Of a stretch of 42,459 nucleotides of DNA, positions 8,108 to 17,157 are shown one piece after another. The translations under genes were made by a program, and so were the position numbers. Below the pieces are notes generated by a model. It saw only the letters and a program-made list of their open reading frames with translations, did not search any database and had not been told where the DNA came from. Numbering within the stretch: the first letter of the stretch is position 1; each line of letters begins with the position of its first letter. The stretch comes from Thiotrichaceae bacterium. Lineage in GTDB: Bacteria > Pseudomonadota > Gammaproteobacteria > Thiotrichales > Thiotrichaceae. The stretch spans positions 1-42,459 of the forward strand of contig WFRR01000119.1 of NCBI GenBank assembly GCA_015486375.1, in the 5' to 3' direction.

Positions 8108-11100
8108 ATGCCCAAGTCGAAGAATCAGCAAGAACAGCTTATTACCCCTATGGGACTTTTCCTATTAGTGGTCTTTGTTATTGCCATTATGGCACTGCTT
8201 TATCCCTCAAACCAAACCTTGTTTTCAAGCATACAGTCTGCCGAAGATTTGAAAGCACTGTTTAAAAACCCTGATAAATTAAAGTATCAGCAAACTTTAC
8301 ATAAAACATCGTTAAGCGCACAAGAAGCACTCAGTGCGATAGAAGAATTATCACAAAAAGGTTTATGGAAAGAAGCCCGTCATATTCTCTCTGAAAAATT
8401 ACCTGATCAACTGACTGATTCAGAGCGACGTGAAGCGGCTTTATGGATGTTGCAATCACATTTGGACGAATACTATATTGCTCAAAATAAACGGGGTAAA
8501 AAGACGGAATCTGAAAACTCCCAACAACCCTTAGGCAGTGCAAGAGCGCAATTACAACGCTTAGAACAGCTTGAAAATTTACCGTTAAAGGAGTTACGTT
8601 TATTAGCTAAAACCAGTTTGGAATTTGGACTAATTCCCCAAGCTATTCAAACCTATTTTAGACTGGCTAAGATGGATAAAAGCAAAGCACTTGATTGGTT
8701 AGATCAAGCGGGTACACAGGCAATGCAAATCCATGCTTACTCCGATGCCGTCAAAGCATATAAATGGGCAACTGAAATTAGCCCAAGTACGGAAGAGAAA
8801 CAAAGTTATCGCTATGCATGGTTAAATGCAGCCAATAAGGCGGGTTATCAGCAAGTTGTTAATACTCTATTGCAAGGTATTGAAACAGATTTAGCTAACT
8901 TTGCTAATAAGGATGCGTTTGAATTAGAAAAATTAGCCACGATTAGCCTTGAAATTGGCAGACCGTCAATTGCACATCATATTTATGCTCAGCTTGCTGA
9001 AGTGGATAGTGAACAAGCCAAATATTGGTATGAAAAAGCGGGTGTATGGGCATCTTCGAATCAAGAATATCAACAAGCTGCCCTGTATTTTTCTGAAACT
9101 GAAAAACTCAACAGTAATCCTGTAGAAATTGAACGTTTGCAATACAAACAATATGAAGCGTTTAGCTTGGCAGAAATGCCTAAAAGAGCGTTACAGAAAA
9201 TCCAAGCGATTGTCGATAAACACAGTAATGATGGCAATTTACTCAAAAAAGGGGTTAATACCGCGCTTGCTGCAAAAGCACCGACACAAGCACGAAAGTG
9301 GAACAGTCAATATCTTAAAACTCATCCTAAAGATATAAATGCTTTACAGTTACAAGCGGATATTGAAATTCGAGATAAACAGTATTTACAAGCAATTTCT
9401 TATATCAAACGTATCTTAGCGATTGATCATCAGCATGTAGAAAGTCACAAGAAATTAGCTTTTTTGCTGGAAACACAGGGTGAAGATGTAAAAGCATTAC
9501 GACAATGGCAAGTAATTAATCAATTAGAAGGCAAGTTGGAATATCAGAAGCATATTTTACGTTTGGCTCAAGCGACCCTAAAACAGGGTGTCGGTTTAGA
9601 ATTATTATTAACTTTCAGTCAAAAAAATGCTTTACCCGAACAAGCGGTACACGATATTGTTTCTTATTATATTGATAGCAAACAATCACCTCAAGCTGAA
9701 AGATTTCTCTCTCAATATGTAAAAAAATATCCTGCCAGTTTAAGCCTTTGGCAACGCTTAGTTTCTTTGCAACAGAAAAAACCTTTAGTCGCATTGGCAA
9801 CATGGGAAATCATTGAAAAACGTTTTGGTGCTAATCATAAAACGCTATTCGCCCGTATAGAAATCCTTTGGAGTTTAGAGCGTATAGAAGAAGTCTATGC
9901 GATTTATACGGCACAGCCTAAATTAGCCATTAAAACGATTTACCATCATCAAATTACTGCGGAATTAATGTGGAAGTTTGCACGATTTGAGCTGGCTTTA
10001 CAGCATTACCGTTACTTACTTGATCACGATAATAAACAAGATCATCTTGGCTATTACCAACGTATTATTGCAATTCACCTCAAACAAAAACATTTAGCCA
10101 AAGCCTTTAAGGTTTTACATACGGCATGGGAAAATACCCGTGATAGCGGTATTTTATTACAGGCTTTACAAGTCGCATTTAATCAAAATAATCAAAAAGA
10201 ATTACAAGTATTTTTAGCCATTGCGAAAAGAAATGAGTCCTTATTTGCAAAGAATATTGATTATTGGCAATTACAGGCACAACTGGCTGTCAATCGTAAA
10301 GGCTATACAGAAGCACTGTCACACTATAAAAAAATATTAAGTTTAAATAACGAATCGATGGATGCGCGACAAGCTATTCTATGGGTATTAACAGAAATGA
10401 AACAAAAGACAGCATTACGTAAAGCATTAGCCAGTTGGAAAAAGTTAGCGACCAAACAGGAATCCTTGTGGGCATCGTATGCTTTAGGTTATCAAGCTTT
10501 AGGTAAAACCCGTCAAAGTATTGTTTGGTATCGACATTATCTTAATAAGCATCGTCATGATTTTAGTATGTTACTCGGTTATGCAGATCAATTAGATAAA
10601 GTGCGTCGTCATGATACTGCCTATCGCATTCGTACAGTTGCTATTTCACAGCTACAAAAAAGCTTGCATAAAAAGAAACTTAGCTCTTCTGCACGTAAAG
10701 AAGCTTTATTTCAATACTTGAGTATGGTACAACGCTATGGAACTGAGCAAGAATTTAGCAAATTACAACAAAAGTTAGAAAATAAATATCTCAGTAAAGC
10801 GGATCAAAACCGTTTAAATGAAATTGCCATTGCATGGCTACTCGGACGTAATGAAGATAAAAAACTGCGTTATCAACTGACTAAAGCGCATGAAGCCCGT
10901 TTAAAAACACCTTTTTGGCAGTTATTGGCACTAGCCATAAAAAAGAAAGATAAGGCAGCTATTGATAATTTACTCGCGAATGTAAAAGAGATTCGTCTAG
11001 AAGAGCGAGTATTAGCCTTAATTGCTAGTAATAAAACTACACAGGCTTATAAGCTAGCATTGCAAGGCATCGATGAACAACATTCACCTCAAGTACGTGA

Positions 11101-12088
11101 AAAAGCACGGCAATTAGCGATTGAACTAGCCAATGAGCACGCTTCCAGTGTGCAAACAAAATTGACTCAAAAGGAAATTGGAGACTTAACCTTAAAATCA
11201 ATAGAGATGGTCTATCGGCAAGGAGTAAAACCTGATTTTCCTATTAGCTATGATCTGTCTGTGCAAAGAAATCAGCTAGATTATGGGGATTTAAGTCGTC
11301 ATGAAACTGATGTTTCTCTCAGCGCACAATGGAAGCAAGATAAGCACCGTATTGAAGCGACGTTAGGGGTTAATCAAAGTAATCAACAGAGTGATCTCTA
11401 TTACGCCAAGTTACGTTATCAACATCAACTCTCAGAGGATTTAAATGTAGCTGTTGAAGTAGGTAAAAATGAGGTAACGGAATCAGGTTCATTATTACGG
11501 GCTATCGCCAAACGAGATCGTATTAAAGCTGATGTTAATGCCCATTTAGGCAAACAAAATTATCTTAGTGCTTCTGTATGGCAACAAGAATTTTCTAGTC
11601 GTAAAGGTGAAAATCTCAGTTCTGGACAAGGCTTAAGTGCTGCATTAATTCATAAAGAAAAAATGGGGAGCGCACAGTGGCATACAGGTGTACAGGCACA
11701 TATTGAAAATAATAAAACAGTTGATCATTTACCCGATGAAATAATAGCTCGACAAGCTGAACAGAGCATTGTGATTAACAAACCTAAATCCATTGGTATT
11801 GTGGCAGGGATTAATCATGGTAGTCCTGCAAAAGGTGTTCCGAGCGTGAATTCACCACGTTATTCTGCGAATGCTTGGCTTGGTAAATCATGGCCAGAAG
11901 ATAAAGTCACTGCCAATATTGAAGCATCCGTTGGCAGTCGTTTGCTAGGAGGTGATGAAATCAGCGCAACCGCATTTGTTAATGGTGTATCTGGCTCTAA
12001 TGGACAAAGCAATCAAGGAATTAAAATTCAGTATCAAAAATGGTTTGATATTGATCTAGATAATCAACGATATAGGATAGAACAATGA
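8108..12088 (+). CDS. pelB: Pel polysaccharide export protein PelB (TPR scaffold plus outer-membrane barrel)
   Basis: PelB carries Pel polysaccharide across the periplasm and outer membrane. The protein is 1326 residues, longer than the roughly 1190 of Pseudomonas aeruginosa PelB. The N-terminus has one inner-membrane helix at about 14-34 (GLFLLVVFVIAIMALL). A very long helical region with degenerate tetratricopeptide repeats fills about 60-1040 (for example KDINALQLQADIEIRDKQY). From about 1045 to the end, alternating beta-strands form the predicted porin (YDLSVQRNQLDYGDLSRHET, AIAKRDRIKADVNAHLG, and ASVGSRLLGGDEISATAFV near the end). The last residues are RYRIEQ rather than a terminal aromatic. 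The stop overlaps the pelC start as ATGA, which indicates coupling. The assignment rests on architecture plus the unmistakable pelC-D-E that follow. The ribosome site is GAGG ten bases upstream. Confidence 0.9.
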   Translation: MPKSKNQQEQLITPMGLFLLVVFVIAIMALLYPSNQTLFSSIQSAEDLKALFKNPDKLKYQQTLHKTSLSAQEALSAIEELSQKGLWKEARHILSEKLPDQLTDSERREAALWMLQSHLDEYYIAQNKRGKKTESENSQQPLGSARAQLQRLEQLENLPLKELRLLAKTSLEFGLIPQAIQTYFRLAKMDKSKALDWLDQAGTQAMQIHAYSDAVKAYKWATEISPSTEEKQSYRYAWLNAANKAGYQQVVNTLLQGIETDLANFANKDAFELEKLATISLEIGRPSIAHHIYAQLAEVDSEQAKYWYEKAGVWASSNQEYQQAALYFSETEKLNSNPVEIERLQYKQYEAFSLAEMPKRALQKIQAIVDKHSNDGNLLKKGVNTALAAKAPTQARKWNSQYLKTHPKDINALQLQADIEIRDKQYLQAISYIKRILAIDHQHVESHKKLAFLLETQGEDVKALRQWQVINQLEGKLEYQKHILRLAQATLKQGVGLELLLTFSQKNALPEQAVHDIVSYYIDSKQSPQAERFLSQYVKKYPASLSLWQRLVSLQQKKPLVALATWEIIEKRFGANHKTLFARIEILWSLERIEEVYAIYTAQPKLAIKTIYHHQITAELMWKFARFELALQHYRYLLDHDNKQDHLGYYQRIIAIHLKQKHLAKAFKVLHTAWENTRDSGILLQALQVAFNQNNQKELQVFLAIAKRNESLFAKNIDYWQLQAQLAVNRKGYTEALSHYKKILSLNNESMDARQAILWVLTEMKQKTALRKALASWKKLATKQESLWASYALGYQALGKTRQSIVWYRHYLNKHRHDFSMLLGYADQLDKVRRHDTAYRIRTVAISQLQKSLHKKKLSSSARKEALFQYLSMVQRYGTEQEFSKLQQKLENKYLSKADQNRLNEIAIAWLLGRNEDKKLRYQLTKAHEARLKTPFWQLLALAIKKKDKAAIDNLLANVKEIRLEERVLALIASNKTTQAYKLALQGIDEQHSPQVREKARQLAIELANEHASSVQTKLTQKEIGDLTLKSIEMVYRQGVKPDFPISYDLSVQRNQLDYGDLSRHETDVSLSAQWKQDKHRIEATLGVNQSNQQSDLYYAKLRYQHQLSEDLNVAVEVGKNEVTESGSLLRAIAKRDRIKADVNAHLGKQNYLSASVWQQEFSSRKGENLSSGQGLSAALIHKEKMGSAQWHTGVQAHIENNKTVDHLPDEIIARQAEQSIVINKPKSIGIVAGINHGSPAKGVPSVNSPRYSANAWLGKSWPEDKVTANIEASVGSRLLGGDEISATAFVNGVSGSNGQSNQGIKIQYQKWFDIDLDNQRYRIEQ

Positions 12089-12600
12089 TAAAAACATCCC
12101 TACTCATCTTTATGACATTTTGGCTCAGTGCCTGTACTCAGCTTACAAGTTTTAATCAATATTCATCGGGCAGTCATCTAAAGTCTGGAAAATGGGCATT
12201 GTTGCCGTTTAAAAATTTAGCAGAAACACCCAAAGCCAGTCAGCGTACAGAAAGTATTGTAATCAGCGTACTGTTTAGTAAAGGCTATCAAGTTGATCAT
12301 TATCCAGAAACGGATAAAGACGATTTAGCTGTATTGTTAAATGATGATAAAAAACAAAAAAACGCTACCGCATGGGCAAGAAAACAGGGCTATCGTTACC
12401 TTGTCAGTGGAGATGTAACCGAATGGCGTTATAAAACGGGATTGGATGCTGACCCTTCAGTTGGTTTAAGTATTCGTGTCGTTGATCTTGAACAAGATAA
12501 AGTGATTTATCAACGCTCAGGGGCAAAAGTAGGTTGGGGTTACAGTAATCTCAGTACAACGGCACAAAAATTATTAGAAAAATTATTAGCAGAAATATAA
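12085..12600 (+). CDS. pelC: Pel outer-membrane lipoprotein PelC
   Basis: PelC forms a dodecameric funnel in the outer-membrane leaflet facing the periplasm that guides Pel to the PelB barrel. The protein is 171 residues against about 172 in Pseudomonas. A lipoprotein signal ends FWLSAC, with lipidation at Cys17. Conserved blocks: KWALLPFKNLAETPKASQR, the YLVSGDVTEWRYKTGLDADP strand and turn, VGLSIRVVDLEQDKVIY, and SGAKVGWGYSNLSTTAQKLL at the C-terminus. The start overlaps the pelB stop by four bases. An 82-base gap separates it from pelD. The GWG-LS-TAQKLL ending and EWRYK motif make this one of the most secure calls in the Pel block. Confidence 0.93.
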   Translation: MIKTSLLIFMTFWLSACTQLTSFNQYSSGSHLKSGKWALLPFKNLAETPKASQRTESIVISVLFSKGYQVDHYPETDKDDLAVLLNDDKKQKNATAWARKQGYRYLVSGDVTEWRYKTGLDADPSVGLSIRVVDLEQDKVIYQRSGAKVGWGYSNLSTTAQKLLEKLLAEI

Positions 12601-12682
12601 CAATAAGTAAAATCTGGGTAAATAAGGCAGTGTAATACTAGCGTGGCAAGCTATAAGCTATCTTATTGATTCAGTTAATATA

Positions 12683-14044
12683 ATGAATGAGAAACAATAT
12701 AATATGGGCAATTTATTCAAATCAATCCTATTTAATACGCACGGACGTATAAAAGGCAATATTTCCATTTTTACCTATACGGAAATTATTGTTTTATCCT
12801 TGCTAATCCCCTGTATTGGCGTTGCCTTCAATTCTGATGATATTTTCTTTTTAGAAGCCAGCTTTCCTTGGATCGTACTTTCCCCTCTACTGGTTAGTCT
12901 TCGTTATGGCACGGTTAGTGCAGTGATTAGCCTTTTTCTTATTGCAATCACCATGCTATTGCATATTCGCATTGTCGATGTGGCGTTATCTCAATTTCCC
13001 GTCAGTATCTTTTCTGCGATGGTCATTCTAAGTTTAATTACGAGTAGCATTATTGAAGCATGGAAGCATCGTTTTAATAAACTCACTCAAGAAAAAGAGT
13101 ATATGGAAATGCGCTTAAAGCAAGTTGATAATGCTTACCGTATTTTGCAGGCTTCCCATGCACAATTAGAAGATAAATTTGTTGATCGCACCCTCTCACT
13201 ACGGCAATCATTAGAGTTAATTCAAACCGATTTAAATCAATTTCCCGTTAATCCGCTTAACCTTGTTGCACAAAAAATGCTGGATTTATTATCTCAATTT
13301 GAATGGCTAGAAATTGCAGCAGTATATAGTCTCAACCCTAACGGAGGGGTCATTGATAAGCCTTTGGTTTCACAAGGTGAAATGCTACCGCTATTGCCGA
13401 ATGATGAATTATTACAGCGTTGTTTAAGTGAAGCTAAGCCAAGCAGTATTACTAAATCAACTTATTTACAACAGCCGCATAAACTCAATAGTAATCTAAT
13501 TGCTGTTATTCCGATTGTCGATGCTAATCAAAAAATTTGGTGTGTATTAGCGGTTCGGCAAATGCAATTTACCGCTTTTCACCGTCAAAATATCAATTTG
13601 CTCACTTTAATTGGACGTTATGCGGCTAACCTATTATCCAGTATGAAAGTACGTACTAAAATTTCACACTGGAAACAAGCCTTTGTCGAAATTGACGCGG
13701 CTTTACAAATTATTATCCAACATCGACTCGATGCCCATCTCGTCACGTTTAAATTACCCAATACTCAATCCCGACAAAAATATTGTGACTTTATCGATCT
13801 CCATTCCGCAGGTTTAAATCAACGTTGGGTGATTGAAGACAGTAGCTTACGCCTGCTTGTACTGATTCCTATATCAACTCCCAAAGATAATCAGTATTAC
13901 TTAAAAACTTTGAAAGAAAAATTTGAAAATGAATTTGAACAAACATTTACTCAGCTAGCTATTCAGATTGAATCGAGCTACTTCAATCGTTATGACAACT
14001 CAAAACAACTAGCGGATATGTTACTAACGGTGCGCCAATCATGA
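12683..14044 (+). CDS. pelD: Pel c-di-GMP receptor PelD (GAF and degenerate GGDEF)
   Basis: PelD is the inner-membrane receptor that turns on Pel synthesis when it binds cyclic di-GMP. The protein is 453 residues (about 455 in Pseudomonas). Transmembrane helices occupy about 35-130. A coiled coil (EYMEMRLKQVDNAYRILQAS) is followed by a GAF-like domain at about 170-320 and a degenerate GGDEF-like domain from about 330. Neither a GG(D/E)EF active site nor an RxxD inhibitory-site motif exists in the C-terminal half. Where the family's RxxD should lie, the sequence reads A376-G-L-N379, just before QRWVIEDSSLRLLVLIP. Binding of c-di-GMP may therefore be altered or lost; that is inference. Its stop overlaps the pelE start as ATGA. 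An alternative ATG at 12704 is possible. Confidence 0.92.
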   Translation: MNEKQYNMGNLFKSILFNTHGRIKGNISIFTYTEIIVLSLLIPCIGVAFNSDDIFFLEASFPWIVLSPLLVSLRYGTVSAVISLFLIAITMLLHIRIVDVALSQFPVSIFSAMVILSLITSSIIEAWKHRFNKLTQEKEYMEMRLKQVDNAYRILQASHAQLEDKFVDRTLSLRQSLELIQTDLNQFPVNPLNLVAQKMLDLLSQFEWLEIAAVYSLNPNGGVIDKPLVSQGEMLPLLPNDELLQRCLSEAKPSSITKSTYLQQPHKLNSNLIAVIPIVDANQKIWCVLAVRQMQFTAFHRQNINLLTLIGRYAANLLSSMKVRTKISHWKQAFVEIDAALQIIIQHRLDAHLVTFKLPNTQSRQKYCDFIDLHSAGLNQRWVIEDSSLRLLVLIPISTPKDNQYYLKTLKEKFENEFEQTFTQLAIQIESSYFNRYDNSKQLADMLLTVRQS

Positions 14045-15021
14045 ATATAAAAAAACTCCCTTTGCTCACACTCTCTCTCCTCACGGTTCTGCTCGGTTTT
14101 GACCTGATCAGTGTTATTATTTTATTTCAACCCGAAACTGCTATAACTGCTAGCATTGCAGACAACTATCTCCCAATTGCCTTCGGTTTACATCTCACTT
14201 GCAGCATCCTCGCAACTTATTTATTAGGCCGTGAACTGCATACACAAAGTAACCCTCAACAATATCGTCACTTCTATAGCCTCGTATTTCAATTTGTCCT
14301 TTTCTTACCCGTTATTGGCTTTATTGCCGCTTTTATCTTTGCTTACCATCCCCTATTTATTAATGTTAAAGACAAAAATTCACAACAAACTGAGTCTTTG
14401 TTTTTAGCGCAAGAGCCTGAAAATTTAGATTATTCACTGGGTGAAGAGAAAAAATTTCGAGAATTATTACGCCATCAAAATCCAGAAAGCTATTTGCAAT
14501 TAATTCTTTCAACTCGCTATATGGATGAACGTAATGCTGTGCGTATTTTAAAATATGCGCTCAACACCGATATTGAAAATGTTCGTTTACTGGCACAAGC
14601 CCGTTTGGATACAAAAGAGAATGAAATTAACCAAGCCATTGATCAATCAATTGCGATGAGTCAAACCGATAAACACCGCAAAAATACCCACCTTTACCTA
14701 GAAATTGCACAACATTATTGGACACTGGCGGATTTAGGTTTAGCGAAAGATGCAGTATTAGATCATGTGCTTAAACAATTACAAAAATATGCCCGTATTG
14801 TGCAATTGATTCAACCTGATGAACCTAAAGGTTACTATCTAGCGGGTAAGGGATTTTTGTTAAATCGTAATCTTAAACAAGCAAAACTACAATTTCAAAT
14901 GTCTTTTAAAACAGGCATGCCCAAAAATAAGGTATTGCCTTTTTTACGTGAAATTGCCTTTTATGAGAATATTAAGGGTAATGTTTTGCATACCACTGTG
15001 ACTAAGGATATAACGGTATGA
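14041..15021 (+). CDS. pelE: Pel inner-membrane protein PelE
   Basis: PelE is an inner-membrane protein with a cytoplasmic TPR domain that works with PelD and PelG in the synthase complex. The protein is 326 residues, like the 329 of Pseudomonas. N-terminal hydrophobic segments lie at about 8-30, 45-65 and 80-103 (FVLFLPVIGFIAAFIFA). A helical repeat region follows from about 135 (EKKFRELLRHQNPESYLQL through LAGKGFLLNRNLKQAKLQF). It overlaps pelD by four bases, so it is translated with it. It is the last pel gene here: pelF and pelG, which normally follow, are absent and the next gene (grxD) is on the other strand. Confidence 0.9.
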   Translation: MNIKKLPLLTLSLLTVLLGFDLISVIILFQPETAITASIADNYLPIAFGLHLTCSILATYLLGRELHTQSNPQQYRHFYSLVFQFVLFLPVIGFIAAFIFAYHPLFINVKDKNSQQTESLFLAQEPENLDYSLGEEKKFRELLRHQNPESYLQLILSTRYMDERNAVRILKYALNTDIENVRLLAQARLDTKENEINQAIDQSIAMSQTDKHRKNTHLYLEIAQHYWTLADLGLAKDAVLDHVLKQLQKYARIVQLIQPDEPKGYYLAGKGFLLNRNLKQAKLQFQMSFKTGMPKNKVLPFLREIAFYENIKGNVLHTTVTKDITV

Positions 15022-15131
15022 TACTGAAAAGTTAGAAATTAACCATTATCAAAAGAATCTATGTCCTTAATAGTCTATTTTAAATACCCTCTTCTCAATA
15101 TATAAATTCGAGGCAGAGGATACTGAATGAA

Positions 15132-15455
15132 TTAAGCTTTTGCTACGCTGGCAGCATCAACCATCTTCTGTAATTCTCCGTTTTGAGACAATTCAACGGT
15201 AATATCTGCACCGCCAATTAACTCACCACCAATGTAAATTTGTGGAAAGGTTGGCCAATCTGCAAAGCGAGGTAAGTTTGCCATTACTTCTTGATCTGCA
15301 ATGACATTGCAATATCCAAATTCTTTACCACATGCCATTAGTGCTTGTGCTGCTTGACTAGAAAATCCGCACATTGGCATTTTAGGTTCGCCCTTCATAA
15401 AAATCATCACGGCATTTTCTTCAACAGCCTGTTTAATTCTATCCATTACATCCAT
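15132..15455 (-). CDS. grxD: Monothiol glutaredoxin Grx4 type
   Basis: Monothiol glutaredoxin that binds and hands over [2Fe-2S] clusters with glutathione. The protein is 107 residues, the standard single-domain size. The active site is MPMCGFSSQAAQAL, with the CGFS motif preceded by MKGEPKMP. The glutathione-binding WPTFPQIYIGGELIGGADI is complete. It lies 71 bases downstream of rseC on the same strand, without an obvious terminator between, but has no functional link to the sigma-E genes. A GAGG-containing ribosome site lies just before the ATG. Confidence 0.95.
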   Translation of the reverse strand: MDVMDRIKQAVEENAVMIFMKGEPKMPMCGFSSQAAQALMACGKEFGYCNVIADQEVMANLPRFADWPTFPQIYIGGELIGGADITVELSQNGELQKMVDAASVAKA

Positions 15456-15526
15456 TTGTTTATCCTCACTATATTCCCAGCAAAATGCTGTTTGATTTGA
15501 TCGGATATGCTATCAGAAAAATGGAT

Positions 15527-16024
15527 TTAAGCAATAGGTGCTGCGAACTTGATGGTATGTTCAGATAAACTATTGTTTTTTCTTAATATAACAGGCTGCA
15601 ATTTATCTTTTAGTGCATTTGCGTTATTTATCAGTAAATTGGCAAAACGATAGCCGACAAGCAAACCTGTAAAGCCCATAAATATCGCACCTAATTCACC
15701 GTTAACTTGCATAAAAACAAATATTTCTCGTCCCAGAAAAGCAAATACAATTAAACTGATCAGTGGAAGCAAATAGGCAAGTAATGAACTTTTTAAGAGT
15801 GAATCAGAGGGTAGACCCACGATGACTTGATCACCGGGTTTAGCATGAAAAGGATTTGAGACTTGCATTTTATCCAGTCGTGTTTGGGAATAAAGTTGTA
15901 AATTATTGCTCGAACACTGGCTTGACTCGCTACTCCCACAACCACCACAACCTTGAATATCATCACTGGATACCCATGCATAGCCTTTGCTAATACTAAT
16001 CACTACTGCTGTTTTCTCAATCAT
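15527..16024 (-). CDS. rseC: SoxR-reducing / sigma-E regulatory protein RseC family
   Basis: Small inner-membrane RseC/MucC-family protein, linked to sigma-E control and, with the Rsx complex, to SoxR reduction. The product is 165 residues from the ATG at 16024, which has AGGG eight bases upstream. A longer in-frame start at 16078 would add a stretch lacking a ribosome site. The N-terminal domain has the family cysteines in IQGCGGCGSSESSQC and PGDQVIVGLPSDSLLKSSL. Two transmembrane helices follow (LAYLLPLISLIVFAFL, about 85-105; LGAIFMGFTGLLVGYRFA, about 112-132) and a short cytoplasmic tail. A terminator-like hairpin lies between rseB and this gene, so rseC may be expressed at a lower level than the rest of the operon. 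Confidence 0.88.
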   Translation of the reverse strand: MIEKTAVVISISKGYAWVSSDDIQGCGGCGSSESSQCSSNNLQLYSQTRLDKMQVSNPFHAKPGDQVIVGLPSDSLLKSSLLAYLLPLISLIVFAFLGREIFVFMQVNGELGAIFMGFTGLLVGYRFANLLINNANALKDKLQPVILRKNNSLSEHTIKFAAPIA

Positions 16025-16072
16025 CTTATTTGCCCTCATAATTTTTTTATTATTTAGAACTTTTTTTAAAAA

Positions 16073-16111
16073 ACACAATCTGGATAAAAATTTATATCCA
16101 AAAAGATTGTG
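16073..16111 (-). terminator. Hairpin with T tract between rseB and rseC (attenuator candidate)
   Basis: The inverted repeat CACAATCT (16074-16081) pairs with AGATTGTG (16104-16111). An inner GGATA/TATCC pair (16082-16086 with 16095-16099) and a 4-base bulge complete it. On the minus strand it is followed by six Ts. It sits in the 177-base gap inside the rpoE-rseA-rseB-rseC run, about 50 bases before the rseC start. Confidence 0.45.
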
Positions 16112-16201
16112 CTCAATTTAATTAAAAAATGCCCATTTATCTCTGTTTTTTATTTTCTAATAATAAAGATAAAAAGTTCTAGTAATAATGCCCTATTAAT
16201 A

Positions 16202-17095
16202 TTACTTGGAGAGATAATGTAAACTGTCTGCAACTTTTTGCAATGTTATACGTGGCACCTCTCCTATAACGGTAATACTATGCTCCTCTTTTTCGATGGT
16301 CAAGCCATTTACCGCACCTGCATAGTTAAAATTATTTTTATTAAGACAGCGTTCAGTCTTTGGCTCAATAAAGACTGAAATAGAGCTAACTTTGTCAGTT
16401 AAGATGATTTGCTCTAAGGGAGTATCACTTTCTGATTCAGCTTTTATTAAGATTGAGTCAATATGAAAACCTTTGGGTAGCTCAGAAAATTGCCAGTTTG
16501 TACGCTGATCTTTACGTTTAACTAAATTAAAAGGTAAAAATTTATTTTTAACTTGTGCGACTTTACTTTTTACAAAAGTTTTAAAATTTTGTTTTTCATA
16601 TTCAATTTGAGTAAACATCATTTTTTCAACGGTTTTATGATCACTATTGACAAATGAATAACTTAATAACATATTTGTTATTGTATCAATACAATAACGT
16701 TGTAAATAACGAATACGGTCTTTCGGTCGTGCAACCACCTCTATACAATCACGCCCTGCGACTTGTGCAACCCCTCCCATATCAAAAGCATATACTTTTT
16801 TCATTTCAGCCGTAATTTGTGGAAAGCTAGCAATCGAGAAGTTTTCTGCATTATGAGAGACTTGATGACCATTACTGCCATCAAGATTAGTGATTTGTTC
16901 GTGTTCCGTACCCTCATCCAAGGAATGTTGAATACGAAGTGCCGTAAACCCTTCTCCTTGTGAATAAACCAGTTCACCTTGGTAATCCAGTTTATGTACG
17001 GCGGAGCTCATATTATTGAGCAACTGCACAGCATCATTAGCGTGCGATAGGGGAGCTAGTCCAAGTAAACATGCACATATTATTGCCCTATTCAT
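16202..17095 (-). CDS. rseB: Sigma-E factor regulatory protein RseB (MucB)
   Basis: Periplasmic protein that binds the anti-sigma factor RseA and shields it from site-1 cleavage until mislocalised lipid or lipopolysaccharide displaces it. The protein is 297 residues. A clear signal peptide (MNRAIICACLLGLAPLSHA) precedes a LolA-like N-terminal domain (LLNNMSSAVHKLDYQGELVY, through RIRYLQRYCIDTITNMLL). A smaller C-terminal domain follows from about 210, with SELPKGFHIDSI and KVSSISVFIEP. It is 62 bases downstream of rseA on the same strand, and 177 bases separate it from rseC. Gene order and length match the gammaproteobacterial operon. Confidence 0.93.
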   Translation of the reverse strand: MNRAIICACLLGLAPLSHANDAVQLLNNMSSAVHKLDYQGELVYSQGEGFTALRIQHSLDEGTEHEQITNLDGSNGHQVSHNAENFSIASFPQITAEMKKVYAFDMGGVAQVAGRDCIEVVARPKDRIRYLQRYCIDTITNMLLSYSFVNSDHKTVEKMMFTQIEYEKQNFKTFVKSKVAQVKNKFLPFNLVKRKDQRTNWQFSELPKGFHIDSILIKAESESDTPLEQIILTDKVSSISVFIEPKTERCLNKNNFNYAGAVNGLTIEKEEHSITVIGEVPRITLQKVADSLHYLSK

Positions 17096-17157
17096 CGAAT
17101 ATACCTATTTTTTAAAACGATATGATTAATTTGCATAGCAATGATTAATTATGACCT

